55,634 nucleotides of DNA from Planctomicrobium piriforme. GTDB lineage: Bacteria > Planctomycetota > Planctomycetia > Planctomycetales > Planctomycetaceae. How positions within the stretch are numbered: the first letter of the stretch is position 1; every line of letters starts with the position of its first letter. The DNA lies in the NCBI GenBank assembly GCA_945860955.1, contig CAMATH010000049.1:1-55634 (forward strand), in the 5' to 3' direction. Below the pieces are notes generated by a model. That model saw only the letters and a list, made by a program, of their open reading frames with translations. It was not told the origin of the DNA and did not search any database. The translations under genes and the position numbers were made by a program. Positions 8,544 to 18,414 of this stretch are shown one piece after another.

Positions 8544-9440
8544 ATGCCCGCCGCCGAACAATACCTGAAGCCCGAGGTCATCCGCACAGTCGCCCGGCTC
8601 GACCTTCGTGCCCGGTTCATTGTCGAAGGGTTCTTGAGCGGACTCCATGCCAGTCCGTTTCAGGGGTTCAGCGTCGAGTTCAGCGAACACCGCCGATACT
8701 CGCAGGGAGACGACCTCAAAGACATTGACTGGCAGGTCTACGCCCGGACGGATCGGTTCTACGTCAAGAAGTACCAGGCCGAAACCAACATCAGCGGCTA
8801 TCTGGTGATGGATCTGTCCGAGAGCATGGATTACACCTACCGGCAGCAACTGACGAAATTTGACTACGGTGTCTGCCTGGCCGCCGCCCTGGCCTATCTC
8901 ATGATCCACCAGCAGGATCCCGTGGGACTGGTGACGTTCGACGAAAAGATCCGCCACTGCCTTCCACCACGCAGCAAGCGAACGCAGTTGGGAAACATCC
9001 TCGCGGTCCTTTCCAAACTCAAACCGTCTGGCCCCACTGAGATCGCGAAAAATCTCAAAAATCTCGCCGCGATGGTCCGCCACCGCAGCCTGATGATGCT
9101 GTTCTCCGACCTGATCACCGAGCCGGAACCGGTGATCGACATGCTCAAGCAACTTCGGCACCGAGGGCACGACGTGATTTTGTTTCACATCCTCGACGAA
9201 GCCGAGGTAAACTTTCCGTTTTCGGGGCTGGTGGATCTCCGCGATCCGGAATCGGGCCAGACCCAGGAACTCGACGCCGACGGGATTCGCGGTGATTACC
9301 TCGCGGCTGTGAAAGAGCTGTGCGAAAAGTACCGCAAGGCCTGTTTCACTGCGGGAATCGACTACGTGCAGCTCAACACCAGCATGCCGTTTGACAAGGC
9401 GCTGGTGGAATATCTGTCGCAACGGCAGGCGCGATTCTAG
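8544..9440 (+). CDS. DUF58 domain-containing protein
   Basis: 298 residues. The DUF58 signature is visible as EFSEHRRYSQGDDLKDIDW at about residues 45-65, followed by a VWA-like fold (VMDLSESMDY at about 89-98, a MIDAS-type DxSxS) and LMMLFSDLI. Such proteins usually accompany a MoxR-type AAA ATPase; none is next to this gene in the window. The role is not established; a chaperone-like or cell-envelope function has been suggested for the family. The downstream neighbour is convergent and ends 26 bases away. Confidence 0.92.
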   Translation: MPAAEQYLKPEVIRTVARLDLRARFIVEGFLSGLHASPFQGFSVEFSEHRRYSQGDDLKDIDWQVYARTDRFYVKKYQAETNISGYLVMDLSESMDYTYRQQLTKFDYGVCLAAALAYLMIHQQDPVGLVTFDEKIRHCLPPRSKRTQLGNILAVLSKLKPSGPTEIAKNLKNLAAMVRHRSLMMLFSDLITEPEPVIDMLKQLRHRGHDVILFHILDEAEVNFPFSGLVDLRDPESGQTQELDADGIRGDYLAAVKELCEKYRKACFTAGIDYVQLNTSMPFDKALVEYLSQRQARF

Positions 9441-9466
9441 CGGCCGGTTGTCCGAACTCTCGCTGA

Positions 9467-10369
9467 TTACCTCGCCAGGACCGCGTCGAGTGCGGTTTTC
9501 ACGTCGGGGTGCAAAAACTTGTAACCGGCTGTCAGCAACGCTTTGGGAACGACGCGGGCGCTGGCCAGCAACAAAGGGTCGGCCATTTCCCCCAGTGCGA
9601 TTCGGGCGGCGAACGCGGGCAACGGTAAGATTGTCGGTCGCCCCAGAGCCCGCCCCAGTGTTTTTGTGAATTCGTAGTTGGTCAGCGGTGTCGGGCAGAC
9701 GGCGTTCACTGGGCCGCTCAACGAATCGTGCGTGAGCGCGAATTGCACAATTCCCACCACGTCATCCAGCGACAGGCAGCTCATGTATTGCTTGCCGTTC
9801 CCCAGAATTCCGCCCACTCCCAGCTTGAACGGCGTCAGCATCTGCTTGATCGCGCCCCCGTCTTTCGACAACACCACGCCGAATCGCAGGTTGACGACCC
9901 GAACCCCTTTCTTTCGTAACGGCTCAGCCCCCGCCTCCCATTCGCGACACACGTCCGCCAGAAATCCGGTTCCGGGCTGGCTCTTTTCGGTCAGCACCTC
10001 ATCGCCACGATCTCCGTAGTAACCAATCGCCGATGCTGAAATGAACACTTTCGGCGGTTTGGGAAGTTGCGCCAGCGCTTCGGCCAGAAGCAGCGTTCCC
10101 TGGCCTCGACTGTCGCGGATTCTCGCCTTGCGCTGTGCGTTCCACCGGCCGCCGGCGATGTTTTCTCCCGCCAGATGCACGACGGCGTCGAGATCATTCA
10201 GCCCCGTGACCTCGACATACTTCGCCGCCGGGTCCCAGTGGACAAGTTCCTTCGATGCGCTTTTGGCTTGCGACCGGACGAGTCGAACGACCTCGTACCC
10301 CGCATCGGTAAGCGTCGACACCAGTGCGGAACCGACCAGACCGGTGGATCCACTGACAAGAACTCTCAT
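9467..10369 (-). CDS. TIGR01777-type NAD(P)-dependent epimerase
   Basis: 300 residues, an extended short-chain dehydrogenase/reductase. The N-terminal dinucleotide site is GSTGLVGSALV (residues 7-17). VHLAGENIAGGRW and SASAIGYYGDRGDE are hallmarks of the TIGR01777 (SulA/YfcH-like) group. The C-terminal DUF1731 part is present (KALLTAGYKFLHPDV). Substrate unknown. It is convergent with the DUF58 gene. Confidence 0.92.
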   Translation of the reverse strand: MRVLVSGSTGLVGSALVSTLTDAGYEVVRLVRSQAKSASKELVHWDPAAKYVEVTGLNDLDAVVHLAGENIAGGRWNAQRKARIRDSRGQGTLLLAEALAQLPKPPKVFISASAIGYYGDRGDEVLTEKSQPGTGFLADVCREWEAGAEPLRKKGVRVVNLRFGVVLSKDGGAIKQMLTPFKLGVGGILGNGKQYMSCLSLDDVVGIVQFALTHDSLSGPVNAVCPTPLTNYEFTKTLGRALGRPTILPLPAFAARIALGEMADPLLLASARVVPKALLTAGYKFLHPDVKTALDAVLAR

Positions 10370-10669
10370 GGCTTAACTTTCAACTCGATGATGGCAACCG
10401 GGACGGGATGAACTGCGTGATGGCAGGTTGACTCTCGAATAATTATAGTCGCAATTCGCAACCTGTCGCGTCGAGGAACCAAACTATGGGCGGGGAAGCC
10501 ACTGCCGAGCTTCCCGTGTGCTTTCAGATGCCCAAGACAGTCATCGGGATCCGTCGCCGACTTCCGTGACATCGAGCTCAATCGGCTTCAGGTAACCCGC
10601 CAAGTCAGGAAGGCGTGGGTTTGGTTACCGGCAATTAGATCTAGCCAGAGTCGCTTGTCGAGAGCTCCG
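10370..10669. other. Intergenic region without recognised gene
   Basis: Between the start of the epimerase gene and the end of the DUF1080 gene, both on the minus strand. A short inverted repeat is present (GGGAAGC at 10493-10499, GCTTCCC at 10509-10515) without a T-run. It presumably contains the epimerase promoter. Confidence 0.4.
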
Positions 10670-13261
10670 TCAGTTCGTCTCAAACACCAGTACTTTGCGA
10701 TACGTGATCCCGCCGAATTCGCCGTCCAAGCAAATCAGCCCCTCGGCGGGGATGTTCGGATCGCTGAGCGGCGTGTCGAGGATTTCTTCGCCATTGATTT
10801 TCAGTCGCGCCCGATCGCCTTCAGCGGTCAGTTCCAGCGTGTTCCACTCACCGGCCGGCTTCACGCGATTCGCTTTCGGTGGCTTCACACCAAACAGCGC
10901 CCCGGTCGAAAACCGATCCACGGTCCCTGCGGCCGCGTCGTTGGCCAGCATGATCTTCCAGGCAGATTTCCGGAGATCGCCGGTTCCGGGATAGCGAAAC
11001 CAGACTCCCCCCTGGGCCGTCGTTCCCTCGGTCTTCCATTCCAGCGTCAGTCGGAAGTTGCGGTACTTTTCCGCCGACGCCAGGTATCCCCCCGGAACGC
11101 GCGGGACGGTCGCTCCGTGGGAATCGGGAGTCGGGTGCTGCCAGTCCTGACTCCCCACGGCCTTCCAAACCAATCGCGTCGGAAGAGCGTCCCGTTCGGC
11201 AATCGCCGCTTTGGCCTGCGCCGATTTCGGCGCGGTGGATACAAGTTCGTCGGCGATGGCCAGCGCCCGCGAAAGATTCCCCCGCGCCGCCTCCTGCTTC
11301 AACTCCAGCAGTCGACGCGATAACCGATGGTCGCTGAAGTGTTTTCCATCGTCCCCCGCCCGTTGCAATCGGGGGGCGATTGTCGCGACCGAGGCCTTTC
11401 CGGTCAGAGTGAGAAACACTCCCGCTTCGAGCTGTGCGGTTTTGTCGCTCTTTTCCACGCCCCGATCCGCGAGCAGCGACAATTCCACCGGTGTCAATTC
11501 CCGCAGATTCGCCTTGAAAACCGTCCCCTGCGGAGTCCGACCTTCAAGAACACCATCGGCAAATGCGACCAGTTCCACTGCCTTCCCTCGCATCCTCAGC
11601 GAATCTCCCGGTTTCAACTCCCGGGCTTTGCCTTCGGCGCGATTCCAGAAACCTCGCACGAGCGACAATTCCCCGGCATCCCATCCCAACTCCTCGCGAT
11701 TCTCTTCCAGACGCGCGTCGCGCCGGGCCTCTTCCAGCAATTGACCGGCTGAGTCGAAATCGTACGTCGCAATCGCCACTTCCAGCTTCTTGCGGAACGC
11801 GAAATAGGGCAATGTGGCCCGCTTCGGATCAACCTCTTCCGGGACCGCCGTCACTTCGGGTGTGGAGTCCGTTGCGCCGGGAGTCGCCATCGATTTCTCT
11901 TTGGGGGCGATCGACCGACCCCGGGGGATTGGGCCGTGCGAGGGAGCCTCTTGCAATCTCAGCGCGAACAACGCCTCGCTTCGCACGGGCCCATCGCTCC
12001 CCCACAGCCAGACTTCATCATCGCTGAGCGTGAATTGCCTGCGTCCCGTCTCGATCGCGAACGCTTTCTCCGGCAGATCGCACAACGAGGCTGGCGTTTC
12101 AAACTCGCCCGCGGTCGAATCGCGGGTGGCCCGCATCACGTGCCCTTCCTCAAGCCAATACATCCGAGTCCCATCCGCCGAAAATCGCACATCGGCCGCT
12201 GGCAGCTTGACGAGTTTGCCTTTGCCCGGAAACTCGGCACCCAGAGATTTGCGGGTCACTTGATACGCGGTGTGTTTGCTGCCAGCGTATCTCAGCCAGG
12301 TCAGTGCCAGCCCGTCTGCGGAGATCGCGGTCATCGGCCAGGTCTCTCCCTCGACTTCACTGAATGCCAGGACGGGGCCAGCGCGAAACGCCTCGGTTGG
12401 CTCGCCCCGGATCAGCGACCGCACCTGAGGTTTGTCGCGCAGTGAGTACGCCACCAGCAATCCGTCGGTGGTTTGAGTTGGGCTGGCGACCAGGTCGGTC
12501 GTTCGTGCCAGCAGCTCGGGTTGGCCGAACTCCTCATAAGGAGTCGCCCGCCGCGCGACGAACAGACCTCGTCCGTTGCCGTGATCCCCCGCGAACCAGA
12601 GCGCGAGTCCATCCGCGGCAATCCAGGGATCCCAGGAGGGACCGAGTTCATTGATCGCAGAGAGTTCCACACGCTCCCCCACCGCGGTCGTGGCAAACCG
12701 CGACGCGAAATAGCCGGCCGGTTCGCCGAAGGGATCGTACTCGGGTGCGAATTCGATCTCCTCCCCCTCAATGATCGGAACGTCGCGGACAATGTCTTTG
12801 AACTGCTGACGGGCGACGCGAATGGTGCGCGTGCCGGGTATCATTCGAATCTCGCACGGGGTCAGCAGAACCTGATTCGTACCGTCCCGGGCGACAACAC
12901 CGTCGATTTCGACCAGAAACCCCGGCTCGGGGGTATGGATCTGGATTGCGATCGGCTCCACGTTTTTGGCCGGTTTCTGTTCGCCGCGACGTGTTGGGGG
13001 TGCGTTGTTGCCGCGGGGTGTTGCCACATCGGAATCGACCTCTGCCCCCTTGGGCTTCTTTTTCGTTGACTTCGACGGGCGCTCGCCACCGGCGACTGTC
13101 GGTGCGGTTTTGGATCCCCCCGGCTTCTTCGCCGCTGCCCCTTTGCCCCGCCCAAGTGTCAAAAACAGGATCCCGGCGATCACCACACCGGTGACGACGC
13201 CGAGGATCAGACGCACGGAAGGAGTTTGACGGCGGCGTCGGCGGGGAGAGGTGGAAGACAT
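10670..13261 (-). CDS. Membrane-anchored PEGA / beta-propeller-like / DUF1080 protein
   Basis: 863 residues. A basic N-terminus and one transmembrane helix (about residues 16-40) anchor it, followed by a low-complexity linker. Residues about 115-190 look like a PEGA domain (GFLVEIDGVVARDG, then IPGTRTIRVARQQF). Residues about 200-450 have PD40/WD40-like repeats (WDPWIAADGLALWFAGD). The C-terminal 180 residues are a DUF1080 (3-keto-disaccharide hydrolase/concanavalin-like) domain, seen in WFRYPGTGD, SAWKIMLAND and NTLELTAEGDRARLKING. DUF1080 proteins are abundant in planctomycetes and linked to glycan breakdown. The domain order is clear; the substrate is unknown. Confidence 0.85.
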   Translation of the reverse strand: MSSTSPRRRRRQTPSVRLILGVVTGVVIAGILFLTLGRGKGAAAKKPGGSKTAPTVAGGERPSKSTKKKPKGAEVDSDVATPRGNNAPPTRRGEQKPAKNVEPIAIQIHTPEPGFLVEIDGVVARDGTNQVLLTPCEIRMIPGTRTIRVARQQFKDIVRDVPIIEGEEIEFAPEYDPFGEPAGYFASRFATTAVGERVELSAINELGPSWDPWIAADGLALWFAGDHGNGRGLFVARRATPYEEFGQPELLARTTDLVASPTQTTDGLLVAYSLRDKPQVRSLIRGEPTEAFRAGPVLAFSEVEGETWPMTAISADGLALTWLRYAGSKHTAYQVTRKSLGAEFPGKGKLVKLPAADVRFSADGTRMYWLEEGHVMRATRDSTAGEFETPASLCDLPEKAFAIETGRRQFTLSDDEVWLWGSDGPVRSEALFALRLQEAPSHGPIPRGRSIAPKEKSMATPGATDSTPEVTAVPEEVDPKRATLPYFAFRKKLEVAIATYDFDSAGQLLEEARRDARLEENREELGWDAGELSLVRGFWNRAEGKARELKPGDSLRMRGKAVELVAFADGVLEGRTPQGTVFKANLRELTPVELSLLADRGVEKSDKTAQLEAGVFLTLTGKASVATIAPRLQRAGDDGKHFSDHRLSRRLLELKQEAARGNLSRALAIADELVSTAPKSAQAKAAIAERDALPTRLVWKAVGSQDWQHPTPDSHGATVPRVPGGYLASAEKYRNFRLTLEWKTEGTTAQGGVWFRYPGTGDLRKSAWKIMLANDAAAGTVDRFSTGALFGVKPPKANRVKPAGEWNTLELTAEGDRARLKINGEEILDTPLSDPNIPAEGLICLDGEFGGITYRKVLVFETN

Positions 13262-13943
13262 GGTCTCGAAGTGCCTTTGACGGTGTGGAGGCAGAACATT
13301 GCCGTTACTTTACGGCTTGGGAAACCAGGATTCCAACTGCCCAGCGGGCCGCGCGCTCGAAAATGTAGGCGTCTCTCTCCGAAAGATGGCCCCCACTGTG
13401 CCTCCGCCGGTCCAACAATGCATTGGGGGCAGCCCCAAGACTCATAACGACGCCACTGCCTCCGACTTCGACCCGAGGTTCGCACCTCCGCGGGGACCAA
13501 GCGGCATCGGATTCATCTTGTGACGGACGGCTCGCCTGGCGGGTTGCGCCGGCCCCGAGTGGGTCAAGTGCCGAAGTGTGCATAACGGGCCGCGCACTGG
13601 AGGAGTGCGGGCTAGATTCTCAGATAGACCGGGCAGTTAGCCCAACTTCCCCACTAAGTCGCTGTAACAAAATAACCTGGACAATTCGGCCATCTTCGTG
13701 CTCGTCCCGTGGCAGGATTGTCTAGTTCCATTCACCGTGGAAAGCGGCAGTCTTGATACGGATGTCCGCAAGTCCCCGCCAGTTTTCCGTGTTGTGAAAG
13801 AACATCTGGTGCTCGATCTTTTGAGCCTGCTGAGAGAAACTTCCCCGAAAAATTCCCATTTTCTGGAAATCCCCTTGCGGGCCCCTGAGGCAATTCTTAA
13901 TATTTAATTCATGTGATCTTCATGAACCCTGAGGCGGGTTGCC
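13262..13943. other. Long intergenic region with short palindromes
   Basis: No supported gene. A short hairpin is present (TTGGGG at 13423-13428, CCCCAA at 13433-13438). Around 13586-13612 lies a degenerate version of the GGGCCGCGCACTC-type palindrome that is perfect at 47717-47745. The region must contain the promoters of the divergent neighbours. Confidence 0.5.
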
Positions 13944-14336
13944 ATGAGTACAGCCATCGACACGGCCACCTCGACAGAAATCTCCGCTCCCAATGGGATT
14001 CGACTCCCGCTGGGATTGGCGGGCGAAACGCTCGTTTTCGCGATCGCCAGCGGACTGGACTTTCTGTTGACCCGCTACATGTTGATGGGGTACGGCAGTC
14101 CGTCCCGCATCGGGCAGATTGTGGAATCGAACCCGATCGCGCGGTACATCCTCTATTCCTGGGGATTCGACGGCCTGTTTGTTTTCAAGGCGACAACAGT
14201 GGTCATTGTCTCGCTGATTTGTCACATTATCGCTGTGAAACGTGTCGAGGTCGCGCGCCGGCTGATGCTGTTCGCCACGATCGCCGTACTGTCGGTAGTC
14301 ACCTACAGCATGGTGTTGATGGTTCGCAGTGTTTGA
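13944..14336 (+). CDS. Small integral membrane protein (DUF5658-like)
   Basis: 130 residues with about three transmembrane helices (about 25-50, 70-90, 100-128). The short motif SNPIARY between the first and second helix fits the DUF5658 type, though I cannot confirm it. A GAGG sequence lies upstream of the ATG. It ends 53 bases before the UDP-sugar pyrophosphorylase start, so the two may be cotranscribed. Function unknown. Confidence 0.75.
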   Translation: MSTAIDTATSTEISAPNGIRLPLGLAGETLVFAIASGLDFLLTRYMLMGYGSPSRIGQIVESNPIARYILYSWGFDGLFVFKATTVVIVSLICHIIAVKRVEVARRLMLFATIAVLSVVTYSMVLMVRSV

Positions 14337-14389
14337 GGATCAGACGGGCGTTTCCTCGATAATTCCGAAGATCGAGCGTGGAAACGGCC

Positions 14390-15817
14390 ATGAGTGCGAA
14401 CGAGCTGGAAGCGACCTTGGGGCGGTTGCGTGCTGCGGGACAGGAACACTTGCTGCAGTACTGGTCGGAACTCAATTCCGACCAGCGGGCCAGCCTGCTT
14501 CAGCAAATTTCGGCGATTGACTTTGATCGACTCGCAGCGCTGTGGAGCAGCGTCGAAAAGCTCGATCCGCAGGACAGTCCGGCGGCGAAGGCCGCGCGGG
14601 CGACACCTCCCTCAAAAATCGTGCGAGTTCCGCGAACCGAGGCGGATCATGCCGCCCGAGCGGCCGCCCGCGCTATCGGAGAGCAATTGCTGCGTGAGGG
14701 AAAGGTCGGGGCGATCCTGGTGGCGGGAGGTGAAGGAAGCCGGCTCGGTTTTCCACATCCGAAAGGGATGTTCCCCATTGGCCCAGTCAGCGGGAATTCG
14801 CTGTACCAGATGCTGGCGGAGCAGTTGCTGGCGCGAGGCCGTCGATCGGGCCGGCCGATTCCGTACTGCGTGATGACCAGCGACGCGACCGATGCTCCCA
14901 CGCAGGCGTTTTTTCAGCGGCACGATTGGTTTGGAGTGGACCCGGCCGACATTCGTTTTTTCCGCCAGGGAATCATGCCGGCAGTCGACCGTCACACCGG
15001 GAAAATCCTCCTCGCGCGGAAGCACGAACTGGCCTTGAATCCCGATGGCCACGGGGGAATGCTGGAGGCGCTCCACAAGAGTGGCACACTGGATTGGCTG
15101 CGGGAACGGGGGGTGGAGTGCCTGTATTACCACCAGGTGGACAACCCGCTCGCCCGCGTGTGTGACCCCGAGTTTCTCGGATTTCACCGCCAGTTGGGAG
15201 CCTCGGTCACCACGAAGTGCGTCGTCAAGGCGACGCCCCAGGAGAAAATGGGGGCACTCATTGATGTCGACGGCAAAACGGAAATCATCGAATACAGTGA
15301 TCTTCCGAAGGATCAAGTCGAGCGGTTGACCCCGTCCAACGAAGCGGTGTTCGCGGCGGGCAGTACCGCGATTCATGTCTTCAATCGAGACGTTCTCGAA
15401 CACTTGTCCGCCAGCGGAAGCGAACTCCCGTTTCACCGCGCGGTGAAGAAAGTGAAGTGCCTCGACGAAGCCGGCCAGCCGACGGAACCCACGGTCGAAA
15501 ACGCCATCAAGTACGAGCGATTCATCTTCGACGTGTTGCCCCTGGCCGGGAACGGGCTTGTCGTGGAGGCCCGGCGTCACGACGAGTTTTGTCCGCTCAA
15601 AAACGCGACCGGGGAGTTCTCCGCCGAACATGTCCAGCGGTCACTGCACGCACTCCACGCCGGCTGGCTGGCCGAAGCGGGAATCGACGCAGGAGCGGCC
15701 CATCCGATTGAAATCAGCCCGCTGGTCGCCCTTGGGGCCGACGATCTCAAGAATTGGAAACCGAAGAGCCCGTTCCCTCCCGGGCCTCTTTATCTTGGCC
15801 CACAGGCGAATTCGTAG
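14390..15817 (+). CDS. UTP--sugar-1-phosphate uridylyltransferase (UDPGP family)
   Basis: 475 residues from the ATG at 14390; a GTG four codons upstream is possible. It makes a UDP-sugar from UTP and a sugar-1-phosphate. The nucleotide-binding loop VAGGEGSRLGFPHPKGMFPI is at about residues 115-134, and LNPDGHGGML and YHQVDNPLARVCDP match the eukaryotic-type UDPGP family (AGX/UAP1-like). Sequence alone does not decide between GlcNAc-1-P and glucose- or galactose-1-P as substrate. The last 71 bases overlap the convergent methylase gene. Confidence 0.92.
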   Translation: MSANELEATLGRLRAAGQEHLLQYWSELNSDQRASLLQQISAIDFDRLAALWSSVEKLDPQDSPAAKAARATPPSKIVRVPRTEADHAARAAARAIGEQLLREGKVGAILVAGGEGSRLGFPHPKGMFPIGPVSGNSLYQMLAEQLLARGRRSGRPIPYCVMTSDATDAPTQAFFQRHDWFGVDPADIRFFRQGIMPAVDRHTGKILLARKHELALNPDGHGGMLEALHKSGTLDWLRERGVECLYYHQVDNPLARVCDPEFLGFHRQLGASVTTKCVVKATPQEKMGALIDVDGKTEIIEYSDLPKDQVERLTPSNEAVFAAGSTAIHVFNRDVLEHLSASGSELPFHRAVKKVKCLDEAGQPTEPTVENAIKYERFIFDVLPLAGNGLVVEARRHDEFCPLKNATGEFSAEHVQRSLHALHAGWLAEAGIDAGAAHPIEISPLVALGADDLKNWKPKSPFPPGPLYLGPQANS

Positions 15818-17684
15818 GGGATTCGTCCCAGTCCGGCGGCTCAATGGCGGAGACACTCCCCGTCTCGTCGGCACAGTAATCGCGCACCATCGCACCGAGA
15901 CGCGCTTCCCACTCGATGTCCCGTGGCGGCAACGGAAATCGCCTCAGCACGTCGCCGCTGATATCGATGTGGACTCCCCGGCGTTTTGCGTTCGCGTCAA
16001 ACCACTGAGCCGCGAATCGGGAGTTGAGGATCACCGCCAAAGCCGGTAGCGACGGAGCGCCCGCCTCGCGCGCCGCGATCACGTGGGTCGAGAATCCTGT
16101 AAACGCCGGCCGTTCAACATAGGCGAATCTGGGAGAACGCCCCATCTGAATCCCCAGCAACCGGGGTTCGAGAAACAACCGTTCCTGGCGCGGCCAATGC
16201 AGATGCCACCAAGCAATCCGTCCCACCTGGACCTCCCGCCGCTCGCAAAGAATCTCGCGAAACCGCGCCAGGTGCGCGGCCACATTGGGAAACGCTTCGA
16301 TCGTGGGGGCGGTCTGTTTCGTGAGATACAACAGCCAGGACTGGGAGGGGCCAGTCAGCCGATAACGCAAAATCTCAACGGGAGAATAGTAGGGCCGCAA
16401 CAGCCCCCGCTCGGCGTCGGTAAGATTCAGTCGATCGATCTCGTCGGCGTTCAACACAAACACCCCTTCGCCGAGGACAAAGCGAACTCCGAATCGTTGC
16501 GAGAGGCGGCGCGAAATCCGGGGAGGATTCTCCGCGATTCCCTGACGCACATCGAAAAAGTCACCCAGCATGCGAGATTGAGCCACCCCAGGCCGTTCGG
16601 CAGGATGCAGCAACAACCGCCCCTGAGAAAACAGCGCGGCATGTGATGTGGTGCGAATGGCAGCCTCGCACCAGGCTGAATTGAGTTCGGGATCCGTTCC
16701 CAACGTTCGAATCGTCACGCGGTCCGCCGTCAGTTGATCGGAAACCGACGTGCGGAAGTGCCCCGTTTCCATCGGAGCGCAGCGTACCCGAAACACCAGG
16801 TGTCGCCCCTGAACCCCTGCGAAAACCGGCCGATTTCCCAACAGCATGACATCTTCAAACTGTGTCTCCTGCCGGAAGCGTTCAATCAGGCGCGCCGCTC
16901 CCTGGGAATCGATCCAATAGCTGGGAACGACGAATGTCAGGAATCCGCCCGGCTTCAACAGATCCAAAGCGCGGTGGACGAAGTAGTACCACAAGTCCAT
17001 TCGCGCAGTCCGCCAGGCCTTCCCCAATTTCGACTGCGCGATGCGGTCGAAGAGCGGTTTCGCATCCCGTTCCCGAATGTACGGTGGATTGCCGATGATG
17101 ATGTCAAAGCCACCGTCACGGGCCACGTCGGGAAACTGACGGTGCCAATCGACGGCCGACGGAATTGCTGTGGAATTCGCTGAATCAGAGTTCGGGTCGC
17201 GCGGACCGTGCGACGTCGTCGATATCCCCACGCCAGACCCGGTGTCGTCAACGGAGGAGGCCGCACGCGACTGAAAATCATCGCCGCACAGGGCGTCTCC
17301 CACGACGATGTTGGAATTCAAGAATTGCCAATCGCCGTTTTCCCCGATGCGGTCGCGAAGTGTCTGTCTCAGTTCGCGAATCGCCCCTTCGTCAATATCG
17401 ACACCAAACAGGTGTGACTGGGCGATTCGGGTCGCGGTCGATCGCGACACGGGAACAGTTGGGGCGGTCCGTCGACTCCCCTCAGCAGTGATGTGAGCTG
17501 CCAGCAGATCGCAGACCTCAACCAGAAACGCGCCATTCCCACAGGCCGGATCAAGAACCCGGGGAAGAGCGGCAGCGTCACGCTGACCCGACGCCGTGAA
17601 CCAGGCGTCCACGGTCTCCCGTGCCATTTGCCGGGCCAGATCCGGAGGAGTGTAATAGCGTCCCGTCTGGCGACGATCTGGCAT
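15747..17684 (-). CDS. N6-adenine DNA methyltransferase, Eco57I/TaqI-like
   Basis: 645 residues. It transfers a methyl group from SAM to adenine N6 in DNA. Motif X/start region TGRYYTPPDLARQM, motif I LDPACGNGAF (44-53) and catalytic motif IV NPPY (199-202) are present in the N6-adenine order. The C-terminal half resembles a TaqI-like specificity domain (LRPYYSPVEILRY, then WWHLHWPRQERLF). No separate endonuclease gene is adjacent and no PD-(D/E)xK motif is obvious, so it is probably a solitary methyltransferase. The 3' end overlaps the UDP-sugar pyrophosphorylase gene by 71 bases on the opposite strand. Confidence 0.9.
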   Translation of the reverse strand: MPDRRQTGRYYTPPDLARQMARETVDAWFTASGQRDAAALPRVLDPACGNGAFLVEVCDLLAAHITAEGSRRTAPTVPVSRSTATRIAQSHLFGVDIDEGAIRELRQTLRDRIGENGDWQFLNSNIVVGDALCGDDFQSRAASSVDDTGSGVGISTTSHGPRDPNSDSANSTAIPSAVDWHRQFPDVARDGGFDIIIGNPPYIRERDAKPLFDRIAQSKLGKAWRTARMDLWYYFVHRALDLLKPGGFLTFVVPSYWIDSQGAARLIERFRQETQFEDVMLLGNRPVFAGVQGRHLVFRVRCAPMETGHFRTSVSDQLTADRVTIRTLGTDPELNSAWCEAAIRTTSHAALFSQGRLLLHPAERPGVAQSRMLGDFFDVRQGIAENPPRISRRLSQRFGVRFVLGEGVFVLNADEIDRLNLTDAERGLLRPYYSPVEILRYRLTGPSQSWLLYLTKQTAPTIEAFPNVAAHLARFREILCERREVQVGRIAWWHLHWPRQERLFLEPRLLGIQMGRSPRFAYVERPAFTGFSTHVIAAREAGAPSLPALAVILNSRFAAQWFDANAKRRGVHIDISGDVLRRFPLPPRDIEWEARLGAMVRDYCADETGSVSAIEPPDWDESPTNSPVGQDKEAREGTGSSVSNS

Positions 17685-17860
17685 TCTGGCTTCTGGAAGT
17701 GATCAGTGGGCGGGGGAGACGAAGGAAATTCACGCAGCGACGATGCCGGAAAACCGATCTTGATCGACCGGGGGGACGTGATCATGATACCGGCCCGCGA
17801 TGGTGACAATCCTTCTCGTCGGAAGTTGTCCTCCTTCGCCCGCCGCAGGGAGGCGTCAGC

Positions 17861-18385
17861 GTGCCGTTTGATCATTCGGTCTACTTCTACACCTACAGCA
17901 CGATCGCCCAAACGCTCGCGGGAGCGTTCGGCTTTCTGGTGGCCGCCGTTGTCTTTCGAATTCAGGCGATCAGCGCCCGGGTCGCGGAACTCGCCGAACA
18001 GGTGATTCAGCACAGTCCCGCGGATCCACAACGGTTGAGACAGATTCGCGTCGATGGCAACTGGGCCGAGTTGATTTCGCTGCACGCGGGGAACAATCAG
18101 TTCAATACGCGACTTTCTAAGGAGCAAAACGAACTGATGGACCTGCAGTTTCAGCAGATTCGGCATGGGGTTTTACTGCTGGAACGAATTCGCGAGGCGT
18201 TGTTCGCGTCGCTCTACTCGACCGGGCCGGTGATCCTCTTTTCGATCGCCGCCATGCCAATCACCAGTTTCTGGCTCGACCCCCGATCCCCAATCGCGGT
18301 CCTGTGCCTGACTCTGGCGATCCTCTCCGCGGCGTTTTGCCTGTGGAGTTATTTTCGACTGATGATCAACGTTTTTGCCAACTGA
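17861..18385 (+). CDS. Hypothetical membrane protein
   Basis: 174 residues starting at a GTG preceded by a strong GGGAGG site about 9 bases upstream. It has an N-terminal helix (about 11-35), a soluble coiled region (about 40-115), and two closely spaced C-terminal helices (about 120-170). I recognise no family. It is divergent from the methylase gene and convergent with the UPF0104 gene. Confidence 0.7.
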   Translation: MPFDHSVYFYTYSTIAQTLAGAFGFLVAAVVFRIQAISARVAELAEQVIQHSPADPQRLRQIRVDGNWAELISLHAGNNQFNTRLSKEQNELMDLQFQQIRHGVLLLERIREALFASLYSTGPVILFSIAAMPITSFWLDPRSPIAVLCLTLAILSAAFCLWSYFRLMINVFAN

Positions 18386-18414
18386 AGCGCAGTTTCACAT
18401 CCGGCGAATTCGGA

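Noticed and set aside
13698-13907. 69-codon plus-strand frame before the DUF5658-like gene
   Set aside because: No ribosome site, no family resemblance, and atypical composition compared with neighbouring genes.
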